Shown: one piece after another, positions 5,623 through 10,619 of the stretch
Layout: every line of letters starts with the position of its first letter
Numbering within the stretch: the first letter of the stretch is position 1
Source: an uncultured Collinsella sp.
GTDB taxonomy: Bacteria > Actinomycetota > Coriobacteriia > Coriobacteriales > Coriobacteriaceae
Direction of reading: 5' to 3'
DNA: 10,619 nucleotides
Assembly: GCA_902478705.1 (NCBI GenBank)
Contig: CABSMB010000022.1
Span: 1-10,619 of the forward strand
Notes under the pieces: generated by a model
Database searches by the model: none
Told to the model about the DNA's origin: nothing
The model's input: only the letters and a program-made list of their open reading frames with translations
Position numbers and translations under genes: made by a program

Positions 5623-7113
5623 ATGAGCAAATACATCATCGGAATCGATCAGTCCACGCAGGGCACCAAGGCGCTGCTGGTGGACGAGGGCGGCCATCTG
5701 ATTCATCGTGCCGACCGCGCACATCGCCAGATCGTCAACGAGGCCGGCTGGGTGAGCCATGATCCGGCCGAGATCGCGGCCAACGTTCTGGCCGTGGCAC
5801 GTGCCGTGGTGGAGGAGACCGGGGTCGACCCGGCCGACGTCGCCGGCATCGGCATCTCCAACCAGCGCGAGACCACCGTTGCCTGGAACCGCACGACGGG
5901 CGAGCCGTTGTGCGACGCCGTGGTGTGGCAGTGCGCCCGCGCCTGCGAGCTGTGCGACGAGCTGGCTGCGCGCGAGGGCGTGGCCGAGCTGGTGCGCGAC
6001 ACGACGGGCCTGGTGCTCTCGCCCTACTATCCGGCGGGCAAGATGGCCTGGATTCTCGCGAACGTGCCGGCGGCTGCCGAGGCCGCTGCGGCGGGTGAGC
6101 TGTGCCTGGGCACGATTGACGCCTGGGTGGTCTGGACGCTCACGGGCGGCGCGGAATTTCGCTGCGACTGGTCCAATGCCAGCCGCACGCAGCTGTTCGA
6201 CCTGCGCCGCGGCTGCTGGAGCGAGCCGGTGTGCCAGGCCTTTGGCATCGATGCTGCCTGCCTGCCGCAGGTGACCGACTCCGACGGCTTGTTCGGCACA
6301 ACGGACCTGGGCGGCTTTTTGCCGGCGCCCGTGCCCATTCACGGCGTGCTCGGCGACAGCCACGCGGCCCTGTTTGCGCAGGGTTGCCACAGCCGCGGCA
6401 TGGCCAAGGCCACGTATGGCACCGGCAGCTCGGTCATGATGAACGTTGGCGACGAGTTCGTCGCCAGCTCGCACGGGCTTTCGAGCTCGCTTGCGTGGCG
6501 CATGGACGGCGTGACCGAGTACGTGCTCGAGGGCAACGTGAGCTACGCCGGCGCCGTCAAGACCTGGCTGCGCGACGACCTTGAGCTCATCAACAACCCC
6601 GAGGAAGTCACCGACCTGTGCTATGTCGCCAACCCGGCGAGCCGCGTCTACTTTGTGCCGGCGTTTACCGGCCTGGGCGCGCCGCACTGGGCAAGCGACG
6701 CCGAGGGCTGCGTCTTTGGAATGACGCGCACCACGGGCCGCGCGGAGTTCGTGAAGGCTGCCGACGAGTCGATCGCCTATCAGATCTTTGACGTGATCGA
6801 TGCGATGGTCGAGGATTCGGGCGCGGCGCTGGCCGAGCTTCGCGTTGACGGCGGCCCCACGCGCGATGCGTACCTGATGCAGTTTGAGAGCGATCTGGTG
6901 GGCTCACCCATCCGCATCGCGAGCAACGATGAGATGAGCGGCCTGGGCGCGGCTTGGGCCTGCGGCATTGCGCTGGGTATGTACACGCGCGACGTGGTCG
7001 ACGTCTACGGCGCCCGTGGCATCGTGGAGCCTTCGATGCCCGCCGACGAGCGAGCCAAAAAGATCGCCGGCTGGCGTCACGCCGTTGAGGCAACAATCGC
7101 ATACACTGCCTAG
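5623..7113 (+). CDS. FGGY carbohydrate kinase, glycerol-kinase-like, probably ketose-specific
   Basis: A 496-residue FGGY kinase that transfers ATP phosphate to a sugar or polyol. Landmarks: IGIDQSTQGTKALLVDEGG (6-24), GISNQRETTVAWN (77-89), VVWQCARA (100-107), GVLGDSHAALFAQ (241-253), KATYGTGSS (262-270), VYFVPAFTGLGAPHW and LRVDGGPTRDAYLMQF near the C-terminus. Overall it follows the GlpK plan closely. However, of the E. coli GlpK residues known to contact glycerol, only R82, E83, W102, Y135 and D245 equivalents remain. Gln246 has become Ser246 and Phe270, the hydrophobic cover of the pocket, has become Ser270. This argues against glycerol and for a larger, more polar substrate such as a pentulose. 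The start is ATG 5623 behind GGGAGGG. The gap to the transketolase gene contains a palindrome, but orientation and content suggest one pathway. Apulose, xylulose or ribulose are candidates. Confidence 0.88.
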   Translation: MSKYIIGIDQSTQGTKALLVDEGGHLIHRADRAHRQIVNEAGWVSHDPAEIAANVLAVARAVVEETGVDPADVAGIGISNQRETTVAWNRTTGEPLCDAVVWQCARACELCDELAAREGVAELVRDTTGLVLSPYYPAGKMAWILANVPAAAEAAAAGELCLGTIDAWVVWTLTGGAEFRCDWSNASRTQLFDLRRGCWSEPVCQAFGIDAACLPQVTDSDGLFGTTDLGGFLPAPVPIHGVLGDSHAALFAQGCHSRGMAKATYGTGSSVMMNVGDEFVASSHGLSSSLAWRMDGVTEYVLEGNVSYAGAVKTWLRDDLELINNPEEVTDLCYVANPASRVYFVPAFTGLGAPHWASDAEGCVFGMTRTTGRAEFVKAADESIAYQIFDVIDAMVEDSGAALAELRVDGGPTRDAYLMQFESDLVGSPIRIASNDEMSGLGAAWACGIALGMYTRDVVDVYGARGIVEPSMPADERAKKIAGWRHAVEATIAYTA

Positions 7114-7114
7114 A

Positions 7115-7161
7115 GTGATTTTTCTGGGACGGGGATTAAAAACTCATTGGTCCTCGTCCCA
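7115..7161. repeat. First unit of the second GGGACGGG composite element
   Basis: Directly after the kinase stop codon, TGATTTTTCTGGGACGGGGA and following TTAAAAA and TCATT repeat the left arm of the palindrome at 681-717. The facing arm has decayed: CCTCGTCCCA (7152-7161) differs by one base from CCCCGTCCCA. It can fold as a short hairpin, gggacggggat with the CGTCCC side, and might terminate kinase transcription. Same orientation and same position, behind a kinase gene and ahead of a second unit, as at the first locus. Confidence 0.75.
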
Positions 7162-7254
7162 GGTAGCTAATTTGGGACGGGGCTTTTTGACTGGTATGAT
7201 TGGTGCGACCATTCCAACCAGCTAAAAGAGCCCCGTCCCAAATTGACTACCGAG
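7162..7254. repeat. Complete ~90-nt palindrome, second unit of the composite element
   Basis: The left arm, 7162-7204, and the right arm, 7208-7251, are reverse complements along most of their length. They share GGTAG, AATTTGGGACGGGGCT, TTTT and CTGGT around a central TGGT-GCG-ACCA. Several differences between the arms are swaps (CT against TC, GA against AG). The right arm ends in CTACCGAG (7247-7254), and the same right arm occurs alone at 805-840. The element sits between the kinase and luxS and reaches to within ten bases of the luxS start, so it forms nearly the whole luxS upstream region, including a candidate promoter in its loop. Confidence 0.85.
7172..7200 (+). promoter_or_regulatory. 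Candidate luxS promoter inside the palindrome
   Basis: TTGGGA (7172-7177, 4 of 6 matches to the -35 consensus) and TATGAT (7195-7200, 5 of 6 matches to the -10) are exactly 17 bases apart. TG at 7192-7193 adds an extended -10 (TGGTATGAT). The -35 lies in the left arm, the -10 at the loop side. A start near 7207 would give a luxS leader of about 58 bases that contains the right arm only. No better promoter is visible between the kinase and luxS. Confidence 0.5.
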
Positions 7255-7264
7255 AGGATCTGCC

Positions 7265-7753
7265 ATGGAGCGCATTGCGAGCTTTTCTGTCGATCATCTG
7301 CTGCTTGAGCCCGGCGTATACGTGAGCCGCATCGACCGCGACCCGGCGACCGGTGCTGCCGTCACCACCTTTGACCTGCGCCTGACCACGCCCAACAAGG
7401 AGCCGGTCATGAACACGGCCGAGTGCCATACCATCGAGCACCTGGGCGCGACGTTTCTGCGCAATCATGCCGAGTGGTCGAGCCATATTGTCTACTTTGG
7501 CCCCATGGGCTGCCGCACGGGCTTTTACCTCGTCGTGTTTGGCGAGGTGACGAGCGAGGAGATCCTGCCGCTCGTGCGCGAGCTGTTTGAGTTCGTCGCC
7601 GGCTTTGAGGGCGATGTCCCCGGAGCCGCTCCCGAGGAGTGCGGTAACCACCTGGACCAGAACCTCCCCATGGCCAACTGGCTCGCGCATCGCTACCTCG
7701 ACCGCGACCTGGCCGATATCGACGAGAAGCACCTGCACTACCAACAGGCATAA
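7265..7753 (+). CDS. luxS: S-ribosylhomocysteine lyase (LuxS), autoinducer-2 synthesis
   Basis: A 162-residue cytoplasmic metalloenzyme of typical LuxS length. It splits S-ribosylhomocysteine into homocysteine and 4,5-dihydroxy-2,3-pentanedione, the precursor of AI-2, and so recycles the methyl-donor by-product. Seen: AECHTIEHLGATFLRN (52-67) with metal ligands H55 and H59 and catalytic E58, the catalytic cysteine C83 in GPMGCRTGFYL, and the third metal ligand C126 in APEECGNHLDQNLPMANWL. All key residues are present, so it should be active. The start is ATG 7265, preceded by GAGAGG that partly belongs to the end of the palindromic repeat. It is not metabolically linked to the flanking sugar genes and seems to be its own transcription unit. 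Only a weak hairpin (AGGCA/TGCCT, 7746-7762) follows it. Confidence 0.98.
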   Translation: MERIASFSVDHLLLEPGVYVSRIDRDPATGAAVTTFDLRLTTPNKEPVMNTAECHTIEHLGATFLRNHAEWSSHIVYFGPMGCRTGFYLVVFGEVTSEEILPLVRELFEFVAGFEGDVPGAAPEECGNHLDQNLPMANWLAHRYLDRDLADIDEKHLHYQQA

Positions 7754-7773
7754 GGATTGCCTTCTGCTTCTAA

Positions 7774-7852
7774 ACCGTTCACATGGAGATATCGACCGTT
7801 TAACTGTTTAGTAATGTTTACACGAGGTCATTTACGGTGTTTCGCTTAAACT
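7774..7852 (+). promoter_or_regulatory. Promoter and operator region of the licT-PTS unit
   Basis: CCGTTCAC (7774), CCGTTTAA (7796), TGTTTAG (7805), TGTTTAC (7815) and CATTTACGG (7829) are GTTTA-type boxes like those before the isomerase operon. Read in reverse, 7805-7821 gives GTAAACATTACTAAACA, a near copy with one base deleted of the operator words at 904-915 and 2208-2223. TTTACGGTGTTTCGCTTAAA plus CT (7831-7852) matches 2168-2191 except for two one-base gaps and two substitutions (G/T, A/G), so it is likely the promoter core. A start just after TAAACT would place the possible antiterminator RNA at the very 5' end of the transcript. Confidence 0.55.
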
Positions 7853-7856
7853 GGCA

Positions 7857-7881
7857 ACCAGAGTGATATTCAGGCAAGGCT
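7857..7881 (+). promoter_or_regulatory. Possible ribonucleic antiterminator (RAT) for the LicT-type protein
   Basis: TCAGGCAAGGCT (7870-7881) resembles the 3' half of BglG/LicT RAT sites, whose typical form is CAGGCAAAACC. It overlaps the left arm of the following terminator, as RAT sites do. The 5' half (CCAGAGTGATA) fits the classical GGATTGTTACTG poorly, so this would be a divergent site. Position directly before a gene for an RNA-binding antiterminator is the main support. Confidence 0.45.
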
Positions 7882-7942
7882 CCTGAAGCAGCATCTGTCG
7901 ACATTGATTGTCGGATTCTGCTTCGGGAGCCTTGTTTTGTTT
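7875..7942 (+). terminator. Long leader terminator before the licT-type gene
   Basis: CAAGGCTCCTGAAGCAG (7875-7891) pairs with CTGCTTCGGGAGCCTTG (7918-7934) over 17 base pairs with a single T-G wobble. The loop contains a further CGAC/GTCG hairpin (7899-7913). GTTTTGTTT follows (7934-7942). The ribosome binding site AAGGGGGA (7943-7950) comes immediately afterwards, so the terminator lies in the leader of the regulator gene itself. This is the usual arrangement for autoregulated BglG/LicT systems: without inducer, transcription stops here, and bound antiterminator protein lets it proceed into licT and the permease gene. Confidence 0.88.
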
Positions 7943-7953
7943 AAGGGGGACAC

Positions 7954-8793
7954 ATGGAAATCGTTAAACGAATTAACACCAGCGCTGTCCTCTGCATCGA
8001 CGGAAATGGCAGGCAGCTGGTGGCATTCGGGCGTGGCCTGGGGTTTAAGGACGTTGGCGATGAATTACCGCTCTCGGAGATTCAACGAACGTTCTATAAC
8101 GTTAGTTCCCGCTACATCGCTCTCATTGATGAAGTCTCGGATGAACTTCTCGAGCTGACCTCGGATGTTATTGATATGTCGACAGGACTGCTTCCCTATG
8201 AAGTAAGCCCTAATTTGCCGTTTATTCTTGCGGACCATATCGCGTATGCAATTAAGCGCAAGGAGCAAAACATTGTTGTCCATATGCCCTTGTCTTTTGA
8301 TGTTCGCCAACAATATCCCGTCGAATTCAAAATCGGCGAGTACGCGCTTCGAATAATCAGGAAACGTCTCAATGTTAGGCTTCCCGCTCATGAGACAGTT
8401 GGAATTGCCATGGCGTTTATCAATAACATGGCCGATTCGGATTCATGTGAGCTGGCTGAAGAGTTTGGCACGGACGTTTACGATCGCGTTCTCGAAGAAT
8501 CAACTATTGCCGTTGAAAGACGGCTTGGTATTCAAGTTGATCGGGAGGGCTTCGATTATGCAAGGTTCGCAACCCACCTTCAGTACCTATTCAATAGGTT
8601 GAACTCTGGCGAAAGTATCGTAAGCGACAACCGCAAGATGTATCTCTCGCTCAAAGATGAATATCCGGTGGCATCGGCGTGCGCCGATGACATCGCTTCT
8701 GTTCTCAGTCGGCTGACGGGCCAAGAACTTATAGACGAAGAAAGACTCTACCTGATGATGCATATCAATCGAATCGCATCGAAAGCTAGGTAA
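7954..8793 (+). CDS. licT: BglG/LicT-family transcriptional antiterminator with altered PRD1
   Basis: A 279-residue protein of normal LicT length. Residues 1-55 are the RNA-binding CAT domain (MEIVKRINTSAVLCIDGNGR; AFGRGLGFKDVGDEL), followed by two PTS regulation domains. The PRD histidines phosphorylated by EIIB and HPr in B. subtilis LicT are H100, H159, H207 and H269. Their counterparts here are H95 (LADHIAYAIKR), A154 (GIAMAFINN), H208 (FATHLQYLFNRL) and H270 (YLMMHINRI), a nearly constant shift, so the second PRD1 histidine is replaced by alanine. PRD2 looks intact, so HPr-dependent activation may persist, while EII-dependent inhibition through PRD1 has one site only. It probably controls the leader terminator just upstream and thus its own gene and the EIIBC gene 68 bases downstream. 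Base composition is clearly less GC-rich than in the isomerase operon. Confidence 0.95.
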   Translation: MEIVKRINTSAVLCIDGNGRQLVAFGRGLGFKDVGDELPLSEIQRTFYNVSSRYIALIDEVSDELLELTSDVIDMSTGLLPYEVSPNLPFILADHIAYAIKRKEQNIVVHMPLSFDVRQQYPVEFKIGEYALRIIRKRLNVRLPAHETVGIAMAFINNMADSDSCELAEEFGTDVYDRVLEESTIAVERRLGIQVDREGFDYARFATHLQYLFNRLNSGESIVSDNRKMYLSLKDEYPVASACADDIASVLSRLTGQELIDEERLYLMMHINRIASKAR

Positions 8794-8797
8794 TTGG

Positions 8798-8822
8798 TCG
8801 GCGAAGGCGCGCGCTTTGCCGA
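8798..8822. other. Intercistronic hairpin between licT and the permease gene
   Basis: TCGGCGAAG (8798-8806) and CTTTGCCGA (8814-8822) form a nine-base-pair stem with one G-T pair and a GCGCGCG loop. No T-run follows, so it is not a standard terminator. It may stabilise or separate the licT and permease parts of a shared mRNA. Confidence 0.5.
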
Positions 8823-8861
8823 TGGTTACATATAAAACACAACATGGGAGAAATGGTATTT

Positions 8862-10232
8862 ATGGCAGATACAACCAAGCTCGCTGCCGAGATTCTCGAG
8901 ATGGTGGGCGGTGCAGAAAACGTTACATTTGTAGCCCACTGCATGACTCGTTTAAGGTTCAATCTTAAGGACGAAAGCATCGTGGATGATGCAAAAGTCA
9001 AGGCAATCGACGGTGTGATCGATATTCGCCATTCAGCAGGGCAATACCAAGTGATTGTGGGGCCCAAGGTCGATAAGGTCTACGAAATCGTTGCAAAGGA
9101 AACCGGGGTGGACACCGGGAAGTCCGCGGCAGATGAAGGCGAGACCAAAGGTTTCCTGGGAAAGCTGATGAAGCTGATCAGCGGCATCATGATGCCCGTT
9201 CTTCCCGCCTTGATTGCATGCGGAATGATAAACGCTGTCCTTAGTATCCTGACGACGGCAGGTGTCGTTTCCGCTGAGAGCGGAATTTATACCCTGCTGT
9301 ACGGCATGGGAAACGCCAGCATGTATTTCTTGCCCGTTCTCGTCGGATCGTCTGCGGCCAAATTCTTTGGAATCGATCAATACATCGGTGCGGTGCTCGG
9401 TGCAATTCTGCTTTACCCGACTTTTGTTGCCGCAGCTGGAGCTGGTGATGCGCTGGATTTGTTCGGCATGAAGTTCACGATGGTGAGCTATGCCTCGACG
9501 GTGTTTCCCGCTATCGTGGCGGCTTGGTTCGCATCCGTTCTTTATAAGTGGCTGCGTGCGGTTCTTCCCGATGCTTTGGCATTTGCACTCGTTCCGTTCC
9601 TGACAGTTGCTATTGCTGCCCCCATCTCGCTTCTTGTGGTTGGCCCGGTTATCCAACAGGCGAGCTCCTTGCTTGCGACTGCCGTACTGGCGGTCTATCA
9701 GTTCAGCCCCATTCTTTGCGGCGTTATTCTTGGACCGATATTTGGCCTCGTCATGATTCCTCTTGGACTCCATTGGGCCCTCATTGTGATCTCCATCAAC
9801 AATATTATGACCGTCGGTTCCGACCCTATCCTTGGACTTCTTTGCGGTAGCATGGGTGTCGTCGGCGCTTGCTTGGCGTTTGCTTTCCGCTCGAAGGATC
9901 CGAGCGAAAAGAGCCTTGGATTCAGCTGTGCCATTACGAGCCTGTGCGGAATTACAGAACCTGCCCTGTACGGCATAGTTTTGGAGCACAAGAAGATCAT
10001 CGTTGCTTCCATGATTTCTGGTGCAATTAGCGCTGTTATCCCGGCTATCTTCAATACCCGCACGTTCGTTATGACGTCGAGTGGTATTTTCAGCTTCCCC
10101 GGCTACATGAATCCTTCCGGTGATATGAGCAGCCTTATTGGTGCGATCCTTTGCAATGTCGTTGGTTTCATTCTTACCTTCGTCCTCGTCTACATCATGT
10201 ATCGCCCTGGTGCAGACACGTCGGCGGAATAG
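8862..10232 (+). CDS. PTS permease EIIBC, beta-glucoside (glucose-superfamily) type
   Basis: A 456-residue membrane transporter that takes up and phosphorylates a sugar or glycoside. Residues 1-80 are the EIIB domain with the phosphorylated cysteine C27 in AHCMTRLRF. From about 100 to 450 runs a highly hydrophobic EIIC domain with around ten membrane segments, GLHWAL (302-307) and the conserved GITEPALYGI (363-372). The chain ends after EIIC in a short ADTSAE tail: the EIIA domain found in BglF-like EIIBCA proteins (about 620 residues) is missing, so EIIA must come from another gene. Of three in-frame ATG codons (8844, 8853, 8862), only 8862 has a fitting ribosome binding site (GGGAGA, 8846-8851). 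It follows the LicT-type gene, which supports a glycoside substrate. Exact substrate unknown. Lower G+C than the left half of the window. Confidence 0.93.
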   Translation: MADTTKLAAEILEMVGGAENVTFVAHCMTRLRFNLKDESIVDDAKVKAIDGVIDIRHSAGQYQVIVGPKVDKVYEIVAKETGVDTGKSAADEGETKGFLGKLMKLISGIMMPVLPALIACGMINAVLSILTTAGVVSAESGIYTLLYGMGNASMYFLPVLVGSSAAKFFGIDQYIGAVLGAILLYPTFVAAAGAGDALDLFGMKFTMVSYASTVFPAIVAAWFASVLYKWLRAVLPDALAFALVPFLTVAIAAPISLLVVGPVIQQASSLLATAVLAVYQFSPILCGVILGPIFGLVMIPLGLHWALIVISINNIMTVGSDPILGLLCGSMGVVGACLAFAFRSKDPSEKSLGFSCAITSLCGITEPALYGIVLEHKKIIVASMISGAISAVIPAIFNTRTFVMTSSGIFSFPGYMNPSGDMSSLIGAILCNVVGFILTFVLVYIMYRPGADTSAE

Positions 10233-10282
10233 ACAATTATTCGGAATGTAAGCTGCTGAAAACCCCGCGGCAGATTGCATAT

Positions 10283-10323
10283 GGTGGGCTTGCGATTGAT
10301 CTGCGCGAGCCCACCTCGTTTTT
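10283..10323 (+). terminator. Intrinsic terminator or attenuator ahead of the last gene
   Basis: GGTGGGCTTGCG (10283-10294) pairs with CGCGAGCCCACC (10304-10315) over 12 bp with one T-G pair, then CGTTTTT to 10323. The T-run is directly followed by GGAG (10324-10327), the ribosome binding site of the next gene. It ends the permease transcript, or it acts as an attenuator for the downstream gene. No clear antiterminator site is seen before it. Confidence 0.85.
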
Positions 10324-10336
10324 GGAGTGACTGGTT

Positions 10337-10619
10337 ATGACAATTACTGCCGATATGACATTTGGAGAAATCGCACTTCTTCCTGAGTTCGCTGGGTTCG
10401 GTGAGCATCTCATGCTTTGCCGACCTTCAACTTGGGAGCGCATGTGGAATAAGCCCATCGCGGCCCATTTGAATTCCGACACTAATCCGTATGAAGTTAC
10501 TCGTGTTCTGCGCGGGTTGAATCGGATTGTTGAGCTTGCGGATGACGGGAGGCAGGTTGCATACGATATTTGGGATGAAGCCGATTGTATTCGCGATCCG
10601 ACCCGGCGCAACACAAAGC
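10337..10619 (+). CDS. Unrecognised protein, 5' part (possibly alpha/beta-hydrolase family)
   Basis: An open frame starts at ATG 10337 and runs off the window after 94 codons with no stop. TTGGAG (10322-10327) is a good ribosome binding site nine bases upstream. The visible protein begins MTITADMTFGEIALLPEFAG and contains YEVTRVLRGLNRIVELADDG and VAYDIWDEADCIRDPTRR. No signal peptide or membrane segment is seen. The pattern GLNRxxELA followed by YDIWxE vaguely recalls the N-terminal extension of some alpha/beta hydrolases from gut Clostridia and Coriobacteria, but the catalytic part lies outside the window and I make no firm call. It is in line with the licT-permease genes, shares their lower G+C, and might process the imported glycoside. 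The frame, start and ribosome binding site make a real gene likely; its function is open. Confidence 0.7.
   Translation, partial: MTITADMTFGEIALLPEFAGFGEHLMLCRPSTWERMWNKPIAAHLNSDTNPYEVTRVLRGLNRIVELADDGRQVAYDIWDEADCIRDPTRRNTK

Noticed and set aside
7831..7852. Catabolite-control (cre) site
   Set aside because: The TTTCGC-TTAAAC block is only loosely similar to cre, and the near copy at 2168-2191 has a base insertion in the centre, which would break the symmetry.
8844..8861. Earlier ATG codons for the permease (8844 and 8853)
   Set aside because: GGGAGA at 8846-8851 overlaps or touches these starts, while its distance to ATG 8862 is suitable; the EIIB domain begins right after 8862.
9033..10280. 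Long minus-strand open frame opposite the PTS permease gene
   Set aside because: Translation is Asn/Arg/His-rich without motifs, as expected from the reverse strand of a membrane protein gene.

Overview
The window looks like a chromosomal segment from a high-G+C, fermentative, gut-type member of the Actinomycetota. Collinsella or a close relative in the Coriobacteriia is my best guess. This is an inference from a transketolase split into two genes, GC-rich sugar genes next to PTS/LicT-type regulation, a luxS gene, and GGGACGGG-type intergenic palindromes. It is not a database result. All recognised genes lie on the + strand.

Layout. (a) 1-670 is the 3' part of a ROK-family sugar kinase. (b) 671-1007 is intergenic and holds a composite palindromic repeat, then the promoter and operator of a LacI-type regulator. 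(c) 1008-2018 is that regulator, closed by a UUCG-loop terminator. (d) 2019-2278 is an operator-rich promoter region for a sugar operon. (e) 2279-5449 is a tight run of a fucose-isomerase-like (COG2407) protein and the N- and C-terminal halves of a transketolase. After a gap filled by a ~101-nt palindrome comes an FGGY kinase (5623-7113) that resembles glycerol kinase but has lost two glycerol-contact residues. (f) 7114-7264 is a second copy of the composite palindrome, and its loop carries a good candidate luxS promoter. (g) 7265-7753 is luxS. (h) 7754-8793 is a second operator-rich promoter, a leader with a long terminator and possible antiterminator site, and a LicT/BglG-type antiterminator. 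(i) 8862-10232 is a beta-glucoside-family PTS EIIBC permease without its own EIIA. It is followed by a terminator that touches the ribosome binding site of a last, truncated gene (10337-end).

How it may work together. Aldose-ketose isomerase + ketose kinase + two-subunit transketolase is the enzyme set of the published non-oxidative D-apiose route (isomerase, apulose kinase, apulose-4-phosphate transketolase A/B). That is my leading hypothesis for the operon. Generic pentose or deoxysugar use is the main alternative. A nearly identical operator word, AAACATTTASTA and variants, occurs at the lacI promoter, in the isomerase operon leader and, reversed with a one-base deletion, upstream of the licT-PTS unit. 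This suggests that one regulator, most simply the LacI-type protein encoded here, ties the sugar operon to the glycoside PTS. A plant apiosyl-glucoside would fit such a pairing, but this is speculation.

G+C and codon use drop visibly from the licT gene to the right end compared with the isomerase-transketolase genes, so the PTS part may have a different history. No tRNA, rRNA, CRISPR, insertion sequence or phage gene was seen.
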